Under the pieces are notes generated by a model. That model searched no databases. It was not told the DNA's origin and worked only from the letters and a program-made list of their open reading frames with translations. Shown here piece after piece: positions 44,528-56,028 of a stretch of DNA of 64,000 nucleotides (within the stretch, counting starts at the first letter, position 1; each line of letters opens with the position of its first letter). Source of the stretch: Pollenia angustigena (lineage: Eukaryota > Arthropoda > Insecta > Diptera > Polleniidae); the NCBI GenBank assembly GCA_930367215.1, contig OV884059.1, positions 48,206,957 through 48,270,956 of the forward strand. Direction: 5' to 3'. The position numbers were made by a program, and so were the translations under genes.

Positions 44528-46010
44528 TTTTTGTTGAGTAGAACTTGCAGGAGCATGTTCTGGTTTCGCATCATTTCCTGAAACATGTTCTGCATAGTGG
44601 CCATGAAGTTATTCATAGTTTGAATTAAATTTTCAATTGAGGTAGGCATTTGTAGACCTTCCCTAGGAACATTAGCGTACAGAGGTTGCTTTGCGTTGGA
44701 AGTACTCGGGGGATTTTTCGCATTAGGGTTTCCTTTTAGGACTTGGGCATATGATTGGTTTTGTTTGTTTGTTTGTGTAGTACTAGCAATTGAGCCAGCG
44801 GCTTGGCTGGGCGCATGTGACGGACCATATTGGGAGTGAGTATATTTTTGAACTAAAGCAGGTTTTAATAAATGCAAGAAGACTTTACAACCCCTATAGT
44901 TTGTCGTGTGATTTTCGCCACAGTTGCTGCATTTCTTAACATTCGGGTCAGCTTTAGAACGATTACATTCGGCGGTTTTATGAGCGTCGCCACAAACCAC
45001 ACATACGTGAGGCATTTACGTTTTATTGGCTCCTCAACAGTTATTCTTCTGTTGAGTAGGTAGCGCAAGTTGTATATGGGATGAACTGAATTTTTGGTTT
45101 TGAGAACCGATGAATCAAACGATATCACAATGCGGTGCAGTGGTTGAGGAACTTTATTCCTGTTCAAAATATTATGCACAGATTTAACCTCATACCCCTC
45201 TTGCTCTACGGCAGATTTTATATCCTCTGTAGGAACAGAACTATCTATGCCTTTTATGACAATAATCAATCCCTTAGCACTTTTTAATTGGTACGTATAG
45301 TAACTTTTATTTTCTGCGTCCAGGTGTCTTGATATAATACGAAAGTTCGTTTCTGTACTGGCTTGAATTTTGGTTTCTTGAATTTGCCCGAGTCGTATAG
45401 AAACGACGTAGAAATTATTCTTACCTACAAGTTGAGTCAACATGTTGACTATGCTATTTGATGTTTGCTCTCGCAGATAGATAGGTGGCGGTTTAACTTC
45501 TTTAGTGGCTGTCCCATCAGCTGATTCTGCTTCTTCACGTCAGGTGTGGATAGTACAGAGAATCCGTTACCATTTGTTGGCAAAGAGACTACGTTAGAGC
45601 CTTTGTATTGTTTGGCCATGCGTTCCTGTTGGTTGCCGTCTCTTAGTTATTGTTATATATCTGTCCATGCCTGTTTGCACTTTAGTAGTTTTTGGCACAG
45701 CTCCTGTATTTATTAATGCAAATCGTGATGTTCCAGGTTTTTCGTTATTATTCCTCTGGTCAGACGACTTCACACTTTGAACCACATTTACGGTCGGATC
45801 AACACACTTGCTCAGGTTGGGCACACTTTAACTCAAATTGCTGTATGGAAAACCAGTTGCGCTGGCAATTTTTGCACTTAAATAATTTTTGTTTAATTCT
45901 GGGTATCGAATGTTTTCATTGCTCACGCTCGGGGAGCTTACCACAATATAAGCATTTCTGCTATTTGTGCTGGGCCTACTCTCCTTATTGGGAGTATTTG
46001 TGAGGCTCAT
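44524..46010 (-). pseudogene. LINE B1 ORF1: PRE_C2HC and zinc knuckles, multiply broken
   Basis: Starts at ATG 46010 (MSLTNTPNKESRP). An in-frame TAA sits at 45828-45830, a frame change precedes 45594, and a one-base loss lies near 45537 (GACGTGAAG where LINE C has GACGATGAAG). The PRE_C2HC-like region is open from 45443. A deletion of about 64 bp near 45012 removes the first CCHC knuckle and shifts the frame; CVVCGDAHKTAEC and CSNCGENHTTNYRGC follow in the frame 45015-44524. All lesions also occur in B2. ORF1 would coat element RNA. Confidence 0.9.
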
Positions 46011-46157
46011 TCACAAATCTCTTCGGGCACACTAGTTATTGTTCTTTTTTTACACCTAATTCAAATATTTTTTTTTCACCCACGGCAAATATTTTTTTTC
46101 ACTTCCAATTTTTTTTATTATATTTTTTTTTTTTTTTTTTTTTGTTACTCACTGATA

Positions 46158-46191
46158 CACGTCCGTACTCGTCAAGAGCTGGTTCGCAACT
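46158..46191 (-). promoter_or_regulatory. LINE B1 core promoter: AGTT start with +28 GGACGTG
   Basis: With A at 46191 as +1 (preceded by one extra G at 46192), GGACGTG spans +28 to +34 on the minus strand (46164-46158). Same geometry as LINE A. Confidence 0.7.
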
Positions 46192-46204
46192 CTAGTCAAT
46201 AAAT

Positions 46205-46663
46205 GGGGCAAAAAAGAAAAACACACCATTTACGGAAAACGTTTTTTAGGTATAAAAGAACAGCACATTCACATTAAATTTCGTCATCTATAGTTAATAA
46301 TAAATAAATAGTTTATACAGATTTAGAAAAGTTTAATTTAATTGGCTGCAGGTTTGTCAGTTTTTTTTACCTTCAAAGTCAAAATATTTACCTTAAATAT
46401 AGAAATTTAAAAGGTTATTTTGTATCCCTTGCGTTGAATATTAATTCATATAAAAATTTTTGAAGTCTTTTACAAAATAACCTCATTAATTTTTTTAAGA
46501 TTTTTCGTTCAGAAAAAAATGACAAACAGGTAAAAAAATCGCCACAAGGAAATAAACAATTAAAAAAAGTGCTTAAGCCTTTCCTTTAAGTTTTAAAGGT
46601 GATTTTTGAAAACTTACTCTTATTTCAATAGGTATAATAGTGACTTATCTAGGGTTATATATA
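46205..46663. other. hAT-N3 internal sequence, no gene
   Basis: AT-rich non-coding sequence of the host hAT-N3 element between the LINE B1 duplication and the nested TIR element. Confidence 0.5.
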
Positions 46664-47728
46664 TAATATCGGGGTTTTCAGCCATAACTTAATTTTTTAA
46701 TTGTGGCAACACCAACAACGTGATAGTTTTGACGTTTAGTTTTTTGACGTATTCGTAGTAGATGCATTCTCAACAATTATGGTTATCCAAAACCTTTACC
46801 ATATTTTACTCTTACCTTTTTTTTTGTTAATATTTTACTACAGACGCACAATAAGAAAGAATCGGATATTATTAGCACTATTTACATTTAAAATTTAAAC
46901 GTTCTCTTTTTAAATTGTAATTAAAAATTTAACTTGTATTCATCATCGTACGTATTTGTTATTCTAAAATAAAGTTATTTTATAAATAAATAAAATCTTG
47001 TTGTGCTAACACTGGTGGATGTGTGGTGTCAGTAAAAAAAAAAACCACATGGCGAATTTTGCGGAAGGCTTTGGCTTGGAAGCCTTACAAGGTTTTTCGT
47101 GGGGTTATGTAAGAACAGAGTCTATACGGAGCTCAAAATCCTTGATGTGATTAACAAATTAGACCTGCCATTTTGCCAAAAAGTTATTAAAAACTTTGAT
47201 GAAAGAATCGACATCTGTCAGCGAGCTCGTGGTGGACAATTGCCAGATATCATTTTTCATTCACAATTGCCGAACTTTTCTCTTCGTAGGTAATACAACA
47301 CAAAAAAATTTTTTTTTTTATTTTGTTTTAGAAAACAACCCTGTAGTCAACGTAGAGCAATATATCTCTATGTCACCAATATTTTCTGTAGCGACAATTG
47401 CACCAAATAAAGTGTCGACAAGTTTGATTTGTTGGGTGAGTAGAGTTACGTTACAGACAACAGTTCTAGTGCATTTCTAGGGACATTGTCAACGAAATCG
47501 TCAATAGTTTGTTTTTGTTTTATGCTGAGCAGTCAACTACCTAGTCAGTAGTGCTTCAGTCTACTGGTGGATTTGCAATGGCAAGCTAATGCTAAATGTC
47601 AATAGAAGATTACATTGGCTGGGGTAAACTTGGTCAGTAGTACTACTGACAATGTCACTATATATTCACTACAGTTTTACTATTGGCATTCCCTGCAGGG
47701 AAAGTTCTTGTTGAAAACCCCGATATTA
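46664..47728. mobile_element. TIR element TAATATCGGGGTTTTCA nested in hAT-N3
   Basis: TAATATCGGGGTTTTCA occurs at the left and inverted at the right over 1,065 bp. The target duplication is unclear in AT-rich flanks. It contains a short plus-strand ORF region with an intron-like segment (47030-47410). The superfamily is not recognised. Confidence 0.7.
47030..47410 (+). other. Unrecognised short coding-like region with a possible 43-bp intron
   Basis: A frame containing GEFCGRLWLGSLTRFFVGLC and VYTELKILDVINKLDLPFCQ runs to NFSLRR, where GTAATACAAC at about 47290 starts a T-rich stretch ending TTTTGTTTTAG near 47331. If spliced, the frame would continue for about 30 codons. I do not recognise the protein. 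In the duplicate (56902-57105) the frame stops earlier (CAG to TAG). It may be the remnant of a transposase gene or chance. Confidence 0.3.
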
Positions 47729-48107
47729 TTGCACATTAAAAAATGATAGCAAAGAGTAATTTTGCTATAACTTCCTGAAAAGTCGTAAAAAATAATTGAA
47801 ACTTTATCCGTGTGTACTTTTGAATGTGAAGATCTCAAAGGTGTCATTGTTTCTAGTTGTTGTTACCATAAGCTCAAATTTAGGTAAAGTCAACTTAAGT
47901 ACTTTTTCCGTTTTGACACAGAATTAAAAAAGGTTATGCATTGCTTAAAACTTGCGTCTAGTGAGTTGTTAAAAATGTTTCGTTGACTACATATAATCAA
48001 CTTTGTAGCTACTTTTAAAATTTTCCGATAGTATCGATAGTAAAAACAACTATTGATAGTCTGCCAAAAATAAAACTATCGATACTATCGATTGCTTTGC
48101 AGCTCTA
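47729..48107. other. hAT-N3 right part with CGATAG motifs
   Basis: Non-coding. The last 100 bp contain repeated ATCGATAG and CGATACTATCGAT motifs before the right terminal repeat. Confidence 0.6.
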
Positions 48108-48815
48108 ATTCACATTCTCCGGTGTACTAAGCGGAATATTTTCTGTGCAATAGGCACTGAGAAATTGTTTATATTTCAACCAATTTATTTGTGTGCTGAC
48201 GTCGCTAAGTAACCAGTCGGAGATACAATTCTATTGCGGTTCATTATGGTAACAATTGTAGGATGTTTTAACCACGCCGAAATCGATGACATCTGGTATT
48301 TTTTGCTGAGCAGTAGGCAAATATGTTGGTTGTTCGATCACGACCACATTTAAATCCATTTTAGAGATTGTATTAAACGGAACACGACCCTAGGGTGTTA
48401 TAAATCGTGACCCCCAGAATTTATGTTTAGCGTTTTAATCACTAGCGGCCAGGAAACAGGGTCCTAGTGATTATAATATTCACAATGTTTCTTATATTGC
48501 AAATCTAGGTTGGGAGTATAAAGATGAAACTACTGCGTTTCGATTAAGCTTCTCAACACAAATGTCCGTTGCTTGCAGATAGTTAATCCTCACGATGATC
48601 GCACATAAGGTAGTGTTTGACTCGGGTTTTTATCAAAATGGCAGAACCTCCACAAGCTCTATCCTGAGGGTCATTGGCATCATATAGTGTATAACTATTG
48701 ATTTTAAACGTATTTCTCGAGGTCAAATGAGTTTCAGAAACCATCATAATTCATAATTCCTTTTTAATGTTGGCGGATGCCGTTTGCGTTAAGTTCAGCT
48801 TGCAATAACATCGAT
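48108..48815 (-). pseudogene. LINE D endonuclease part, decayed
   Basis: Read on the minus strand it aligns with the LINE A endonuclease (matching its GDYNAKHTFWGS region near 48430 and its SETHLTS region near 48725), with many stops and shifts. It ends at the MITE insertion 48816. Confidence 0.75.
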
Positions 48816-49111
48816 GTAGTGGGGAATTTAAGAAGAGATAAACTCACGGTTTATTGTTGTTGCTTTTGTTTAAGCTTTGCTATTGCTACAAGTAAAACTG
48901 TTTCTTATAATTCTAATGCGCTTAATAGTTTTGTTTGTTAAATATCTTTAGTTTTTCTAACATCTCATGATGAAGTTTCCTGACGATCTGGCCTACTAAG
49001 CAACCAGTGAAATGCGCATAGGAATAGCTTATCCCTTCTTCAATAAATTTCAGTGTTTTTATGAAGAATAAAAATTGAGAATTTAGAACGACTAAAAAAA
49101 TCTCTTTTATT
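48816..49111. mobile_element. 296-bp MITE in LINE D, 8-bp duplication ACATCGAT
   Basis: ACATCGAT at 48808-48815 and 49112-49119 flanks the insert; LINE A reads straight through this site. The sequence is related to the arms of the 29241-29971 inverted pair. An 8-bp duplication suggests a hAT-like mobiliser. Confidence 0.85.
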
Positions 49112-50069
49112 ACATCGATTGCATTCTAAGAATTTCATGCATCATATTACCCATTGTGTTTGTAAAATTATTTACTGTTTGCACTTATGTTTCCATGGTT
49201 TTATCTAGACGACTTAATTTAGCAACTGGAGTTTCATAATTACTTGGCGAAGCACCTTGCAATGGCACATGGTTTGATTTTAGGACTTTAGCATAAGAGG
49301 TTCTGTTATTACTAGGCTGTCGTTAGTGTTTACTTGATTTGTTACCTGTATTTGAGGGAGATAAGATTTCGATCCAATCGACTACTTGACGATAGGATAT
49401 ACAGGAAATCCCCTATAATTTTGCAGTGTGATTACCGCCACAGTTGCTACATTTTTTTTTTACGTTGGGGTAGGTATTAGACTAATCCCAAAGAACTGTA
49501 CCATGTAATTCACCACATACTACGTAATCAGGGGGGTAAGTAGCAGTATGCCTTAGTATGACCAAATTCTTGGCTCCACTCGAAATAGTGGTTAGGGTTT
49601 TTCCCCCTATTTTTGATATTTTCTACGTTTTTTATTTTAAAGCCCTTCTCTTCCAAAAAAGTTTAAATTTCTTTTGGGTCCATGCATGAGTGTATGCCCT
49701 TGATCACTACCCGAAAACCTTTACTGCTCTTCATTTGATATGTAAAAAAATTTTAGTAAGAGCCTAAAATCGTGTAATTACCTTTCGAGAATCATCCTCG
49801 TTATTCACCTGTATTTTTATATAGTTAATACTACCTCGCTTTATTGCAGCTACATAAAAGGAATTTTCACCTATAAACGAAATCAAACTTTTTATTAACT
49901 CACTTCAGTTTTGTTCTCTAAGGTATATCGGGAGTGGCTTAGACGATCTTATGAAGTTTGGTGCTTCAGAGGATTCATCCTCTAGAATTGAAAAACGATT
50001 TTGTGAATTTACTCTATCAAAAGATGGTACTTTTGTGGCCGAAACAACAGCTGGAGGGGTAGGGTTAGT
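49112..50069 (-). pseudogene. LINE D ORF1 part, decayed, 5'-truncated
   Basis: The minus strand aligns with LINE A ORF1 from the C-terminal MQ-rich tail through the knuckle region and the PRE_C2HC domain to near the N-terminus. Numerous frameshifts. It is cut off at about 50069, where TAATC-rich sequence begins. Confidence 0.75.
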
Positions 50070-50325
50070 GTAAAATGATGCGCATTCTGAATTTTTAAAA
50101 AATAATCGAAAATAATCAAAAATAATCCTTGAAAGTAGTCAACTATTTTTTTGATTACTTTTGATTATTTTCTCGTAATCCTAACTAATCTTAATTATTT
50201 TTGGATTATTTGTAATCATAATTAATTAATAATCAGGAATTGTAAAAAAGAGGATTATGTAATCAATACCATTCTTTTTAAAATTTAATCTAATTGATTA
50301 CTAATCGTAATCCAAATTTAACAGT
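50070..50325. repeat. TAATC/GATTA-dense AT-rich segment, copy 1
   Basis: More than fifteen TAATC or GATTA pentamers in 250 bp, some in near-tandem AATAATC form. No coding sequence. It separates the truncated LINE D from LINE C and is repeated at 59958-60212. It may be the end of another element; no partner end is identifiable. Confidence 0.6.
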
Positions 50326-50700
50326 TCTGGTACTATCCACACCTGACGATGAAGAAGCAGAATCAGCTAATGGGACATCCACTAAAGAAGTTAAACCGCC
50401 ACCTATCTATCTGCGAGAGCAAACATCAAATAGCATAGTCAACATGTTGACTCAACTTGTAGGTAAGAATAATTTCTACGTCGTTTCTATACGACGCGGG
50501 CAAATTCAAGATACCAAAATTCAAGCCAGTACAGAAACGAACTTTCGTATTATATCAAGACACCTGGACGCAGAAAATAAAAGTTACTATACATACCAAT
50601 TAAAAAGTGCTAAGGGATTGATTATTGTCATAAAAGGCATAGATAGTTCTGTTCCTGCAGAGGACATAAAATCTGCCGTAGAGCAAGAGGGGTATGAGGT
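50294..50700 (+). pseudogene. LINE C ORF1 fragment cut by the duplication junction
   Basis: The ORF1 frame of LINE C (LSTPDDEEAESANG to VEQEGYEV) is open to 50700, where it meets the Tc1 sequence. The frame then reads 24 foreign codons to a stop at 50773. It is identical in layout to 60181-60587, where ORF1 continues normally. Confidence 0.9.
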
Positions 50701-51401
50701 ACCCCACACCATAACTCCTCCCCCACCATGTTTTACAGTTGGCGCAAGATTTGATTTTTCATATGACGTATAAGGTTTTCTCCATACGGTTGTTCGTCCA
50801 TCAGAGCGGAAAATATTAAATTTACTCTCATCCGAGAAGAGTACTTGATCCCAGCAGCTGGTAGGCTTGCTTATCTACCGTTTAGCGTAGGCTAAACTCT
50901 TCTTTTGGCTAATATCAGAAATAAGTGGCTTACGTCTAGCAACTCGAGCATTGAATTTTGCCTCCTACAGCACTCTTCTGACCGTCATGGGGTGAATGTC
51001 ATTCCCAAAGTCTTCCTTAACTTCAGCGGCAATCTCTGTGGATGTTTTTTTTTTTACCAAACTGTCACATTAACTGCAAAAGCTGCTAGATTATGGTTAC
51101 TGGCTAAACTAAACAGGTATTTTCTTAACTAAGTTGCCAAACCATAAACAAAATTAGGAATAAATCAAACAATAGTTTGAGTGTGCCAATATTTTTGTAC
51201 TGCATAATTGTGAATTTTTTTGGTAAATTCCTTCCAACAATTTATTTTATGCAGATTTTTTGATGAAATTTTTTTAATGTTAAATAATAATATGAACTAA
51301 TTAAAATTAAATATTTTTCCAACAATATGATATTTAGAATACTGCTAAAATAACCGTGAAATGAAAAAAGCTGGTTGTGCCAATATTTATGTGAGGCACT
51401 G
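50701..51401 (-). pseudogene. Tc1 transposase N-terminal part and right end, duplicated
   Basis: Copy of 40819-41520: it retains the first catalytic region (LFSDESKFNIF) and the right inverted end (CACTG at 51401, TA 51402-51403). It lacks the second Asp, the Glu and the left end, so it is immobile. Confidence 0.9.
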
Positions 51402-51747
51402 TATATTTTATTATTTTTTGTTTTTTTGGGGCCAGTACTGGAATGTTGAACAGCATGTTTTAGATAACTGTTAAAATTAACAATAGAGCGATCCACATTA
51501 GAGCTGCAAAACTATCGATAGTCGGCCCAATCGATAGTAACCTTAAAACTATCTATAGTATCAAAAGACTTATATTTACAACTTCTTAGGACACTGTAGT
51601 CAATAAATTTTTTTTTTTTTTTTTTTTAAATTTATTTTTTATTATTGAATCTTTCTTATCGAAATTTACAATATGTATTCAAATCTTAATTCTACTTGTT
51701 GTTTATTAGTTGTTACCAGTGTAACCACTAACTGCTGTATTCAAATT

Positions 51748-54408
51748 TTAAGACTGTCTTCTAGTTAGGCTCAAAGTATCGGTTCTTTTTAGCCTCTGGT
51801 GACCTTCGATCTGAAGCAAACCCCGAGCGAGGTAGTTAGGGTGGACCATTAGTTTATCGATGTAGCTTATTGAATATTTTTTAATTTCCTCCTGGATAGT
51901 GGGGACGTTGAGATCTCTGTGGATAATATCATTACGTATATACCATGGGGCGCAGACAACTTGTCGTAATATTCTAGACTGTCTTCTTTGAAGCTTTTGG
52001 ATGTTAGATGCGCATGCAGTACCCCATAATTGGATGCCATATGTCCATATTGGTTTTATGATGGACTTTTATAGAAGAATTTTGTTGTCTAAAGACAAGT
52101 TTGAGTTTCCACCGAGAAGCCAATGTAGTTGAGCTGCTTTAAGTTTCATAACCGTTATTTTCGCTTCGATATGACGAGACCAGGTCAAGCGTCTATCTAT
52201 ATGAATTCCCAAGTACTTTACATGGTTTTCTACCGAAACAGTGATGTTATTTATTTTTACTGCTGGGCACGTTTGTCTTCTGAGCGTGAAAGTTAAGTGA
52301 GCACATTTAGCCGGGTTAACCTTTATTCTCCATTTTTCTAGCCATGCCTCTAGTTCATTGATGTGGGACTGCAGATTATGCGATGCGACTTTTGGGTCAT
52401 GGTTAACGCTAATAAATGCTGTGTCGTCTGCAAATGTAGAGGTATGCGTGCTCAGGTTTGTTGGCATATCCGCTGTGTATATTATATATAGAAGCGGTCC
52501 TAATATGCTGCCTTGGGGAACACCAGCAGTAATTTTCTTGAGGGGGGAGTATTTATCTTGCGACCTTACTATGAATGTTCTGCCTGTTAGATAGCTCTCC
52601 AGAAGCTTGTGAGTGTATTGAGGAAGCATTCGTGGTATTTTGATGAGTAGCCCATCATGCCAAACTTTGTCAAATGCTTGGGAAATGTTTATAAACAGGG
52701 CTGAGCAGTATTGCTTATTCTCAAACGCTGATCTAATAAGGGTGACAATTCTATGCACTTGTTCTATTGTACCATGTTTCGCTCTGAATCCGAACTGGTG
52801 ATCCGGGATAATGTCGTGTTCATTTAGATGAGGAGTTATACTTAAAATGAATATTTTTCCGAAAAGCTTCGATAGGATTGATAATAAGCTTATCGGTCTA
52901 TACGACGCAACCTGGCTAGCATCTTTTCCTGGCTTGGAAATCATAACAATTATAGATCTCTTCCATGAGGATGGGAAGTATCCGACTCTGAATATAGCGT
53001 TAAAAATGAGTAGCAAGATTTTGGAAGCAGACGATGGTAAGTTTCTTATCATTGACCCTATGATACGGTCAAGTCCGGGAGATTTTCTAATATTCACTTT
53101 TTCTATTGCAGATTTTACTTGAGTAATGTTAAATTTTAATGGATGGCTTACCTTATCAGGAATGATTGGACGACAGGAACAAGTATGTGTATCATGTGGC
53201 ATGAAAACTTTCTCAAGGTGGCCGGCGAAAGCGTTTAATTTTTCATCTGTGTTTTTGGCCCAAGTGCGGTTTTCCAGTCTTAATGGAGATTCTTGGGTTA
53301 TAGGGCATTTCATATGCCGTACAGCCTTCCATAAGCTATAATTGGAGTTTTTTGTGGCATCTAGGCTGTTTAGATAGCCTTCTATTGCAGACTCGTGGTT
53401 CTGTCTCAATTTGTTGCGAAGAGTTGTCAGGCATAATTGTAGTTGGGCCTTAGTGGTTTGGGAACGACTGTTTTGCCATTGTCTTCTTAACTTCCTTTTT
53501 TCTCTGATAATGGTATCTATATCCGTCGATGTATTGAATGGAGCACGTTTAATTGTCCGCTTGATTGGGGTTGCATTTCTTGCTGCAGCATCCAAGACTT
53601 CTTTAAATCGGTCGACAGCTATTTGGATGTCAGATGAATTTTTTAGGGGAATGCACTGTGATAGGTGAGAGCTCACATACATTTTATACTTTAACCAATT
53701 TGTGTTTCTGTTTGGATAGGAAATACAGTTTGCAGCTGCGGCGTCAGAGTTACCTTTTAAAATGAGGATTGAAGGTGAATGATCAGACGAAAGATCATAG
53801 GAGGAACTAACAAGTACCTGATCGCGCTTGATGTTTTTGATTACAGCAAAGTCAATAAGGTCTGGTAGCTTGTTGAAGTCGGTTGGCCAGTAGGTAGGCT
53901 CACCACTCGATACCACATCAAAGTTATTTGCAGTTACGGTATTATATAGCTGATTACCTCTAGGACTAATAAGTCTGGAGCCCCAATATGTATGTTTAGC
54001 GTTGTAGTCGCCAGCAGCAATGAATTTCTGGCCCAATGTGGAGAAGAAGTTGAGAAATTTATCGTGTAAAATTTTCTGCCTCGGGGGATAATAAACGGAT
54101 GTTGACGTTAGTTTGAAATCAGTAAGATTTATAGATGTGGCCTGGATACAATCTTCTTCGAACTCTGGCAATGGCAAGTGTCTGATGTGTTTGTGCACAA
54201 TTATGGCTGTGCCACCACAAGCTCGTCCGCTGGGATGTTTTGTGTCATACGTAAGGTAACCATTTACCCTAAAGTAGTTTTTATGAGTAAAGTGTGTTTC
54301 AGAGACAAGAAGTACGTCGATTTCATGCCTATGAAGAAAGTTTGCAACTTCGTGTTTATGTTGGGATAACCCGTTTGCATTCCAGAAACATATTTTTAAC
54401 TGGTTCAT
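51748..54408 (-). pseudogene. LINE B2 ORF2 with shared stop and RT active-site change
   Basis: The frame 54408-52069 ends at the same TAA as B1, and the downstream frame is likewise open. Differences from B1 are few. CFWNANG keeps the usual Trp that B1 has changed. Motif A reads LFINISQAFDKVW: a G-to-A change turns the catalytic Asp into Asn. FADDTAF is intact. Confidence 0.93.
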
Positions 54409-55893
54409 TTTTTGTTGAGTAGAACTTGCAGGAGCATGTTCTGGTTTCGCATCATTTCCTGAAACATGTTCTGCATAGTGGCCATGAAGTTATTCATAGT
54501 TTGAATTAAATTTTCAATTGAGGTAGGCATTTGTAGACCTTCCCTAGGAACATTAGCGTACAGAGGTTGCTTTGCGTTGGAAGTACTCGGGGGATTTTTC
54601 GCATTAGGGTTTCCTTTCAGGACTTGGGCATATGATTGGTTTTGTTTGTTTGTTTGTGTAGTACTAGCAATTGAGCCAGCGGCTTGGCTGGGCGCATGTA
54701 ACGGACCATATTGGGAGTGAGTATATTTTTGAACTAAAGCAGGTTTTAATAAATGCAAGAAGACTTTACAACCCCTATAGTTTGTCGTGTGATTTTCGCC
54801 ACAGTTGCTGCATTTCTTAACATTCGGGTCAGCTTTAGAACGATTACATTCGGCGGTTTTATGAGCGTCGCCACAAACCACACATACGTGAGGCATTTAC
54901 GTTTTATTGGCTCCTCAACAGTTATTCTTCTGTTGAGTAGGTAGCGCAAGTTGTATATGGGATGAACTGAATTTTTGGTTTTGAGAACCGATGAATCAAA
55001 CGATATCACAATGCATTGAGTGGTTGGTTGAGGAACTTTATTCCTGTTCAAAATATTATGCACAGATTTAACCTCATACCCCTCTTGCTCTACGGCAGAT
55101 TTTATATCCTCTGTAGGAACAGAACTATCTATGCCTTTTATGACAATAATCAATCCCTTAGCACTTTTTAATTGGTACGTATAGTAACTTTTATTTTCTG
55201 CGTCCAGGTGTCTTGATATAATACGAAAGTTCGTTTCTGTACTGGCTTGAATTTTGGTCTCTTGAATTTGCCCGAGTCGTATAGAAACGACGTAGAAATT
55301 ATTCTTACCTACAAGTTGAGTCAACATGTTGACTATGCTATTTGATGTTTGCTCTCGCAGATAGATAGGTGGCGGTTTAACTTCTTTAGTGGCTGTCCCA
55401 TCAGCTGATTCTGCTTCTTCACGTCAGGTGTGGATAGTACAGAGAATCCGTTACCATTTGTTGGCAAAGATACTACGTTAGAGCCTTTGTATTGTTTGGC
55501 CATGCGTTCCTGTTGGTTGCCGTCTCTTAGTTATTGTTATACATCTGTCCATGCCTGTTTGCACTTTAGTAGTTTTTGGCACAGCTCCTGTATTTATTAA
55601 TGCAAATCGTGATGTTCCAGGTTTTTCGTTATTATTCCTCTGGTCAGACGACTTCACACTTTGAACCACATTTACGGTCGGATCAACACACTTGCTCAGG
55701 TTGGGCACACTTTAACTCAAATTGCTGTATGGAAAACCAGTTGCGCTGGCAATTTTTGCACTTAAATAATTTTTGTTTAATTCTGGGTATCGAATGTTTT
55801 CATTGCTCACGCTCGGGGAGCTTACCACAATATAAGCATTTGCTATTTGTGCTGGGCCTACTCTCCTTATTGGGAGTATTTGTGAGGCTCATT
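54405..55893 (-). pseudogene. LINE B2 ORF1, same lesions as B1
   Basis: Carries the same in-frame stop, frame changes and first-knuckle deletion as B1. An extra small indel near 55015 alters the codons after NKVPQP. The last frame 54896-54405 contains the second and third knuckles. Confidence 0.88.
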
Positions 55894-55996
55894 CACAAAT
55901 CTCTTCGGGCACACTAGTTATTGTTCTTTTTTTACACCTAATTCAAATATTTTTTTTTCACCCACGGCAAATATTTTTTTTCACTTCCAATTTTTT

Positions 55997-56028
<32 letters not shown>

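Larger units (their letters stand above)
41728..46192 (-). mobile_element. Jockey-type LINE B1, full length, perfect 12-bp target duplication
   Basis: TAGTCAATAAAT occurs at 41716-41727 and 46193-46204. The poly-A tail (T run 41728-41746) is on the left and the 5' end on the right. The 5' end reads G then AGTTGCG, and GGACGTG lies at +28 to +34 from that A. ORF1 and ORF2 overlap as ATGA. Its proteins are clearly related to, but distinct from, those of LINE A, so this is a second Jockey-type family. The coding lesions listed for its ORFs are shared with B2. Confidence 0.95.
41618..48107. mobile_element. hAT-like element hAT-N3 in LINE D, with TATCGATA end motifs
   Basis: Both ends read TAGAGCTGCAAA, and flanking 8-mers ATCCACAT (41610-41617) and ATTCACAT (48108-48115) match at 7 of 8. 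Intact LINE A sequence confirms the empty site. Subterminal palindromes CTATCGATAG and related ATCGATAG copies occur at both ends. Inside are LINE B1 (41728-46192) and a smaller TIR element (46664-47728), leaving under 1 kb of its own sequence, so it was a non-autonomous element. No transposase found. Confidence 0.87.
37265..50069 (-). mobile_element. Jockey-type LINE D (family of LINE A), truncated at both ends and in pieces
   Basis: Minus-strand segments at 37265-38037, 41521-41617 and 48108-50069 align in order with LINE A. They cover ORF1 from near its N-terminus, the endonuclease, the linker and the start of the RT. The breaks are the Tc1 element (TA duplication) and hAT-N3 (8-bp duplication), and a MITE sits at 48816-49111. 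The linker segment (KECTKRLRKLLQ, RNLKRPVISKPPLRNLN) is closely similar to LINE A. Both ORFs are full of stops and shifts. The part from 41521 onward lies within the tandem duplication, so it recurs at 51402-51498 and 57996-59957. Confidence 0.88.
40819..50700. repeat. Tandem duplication, unit 1 (9.88 kb)
   Basis: Every position from 40819 recurs about 9882 bp downstream at well under 1% difference by eye. The unit starts inside the Tc1 transposase gene and ends inside ORF1 of LINE C. The junction to unit 2 at 50700/50701 joins these unrelated sequences with at most one base of overlap. Confidence 0.95.
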
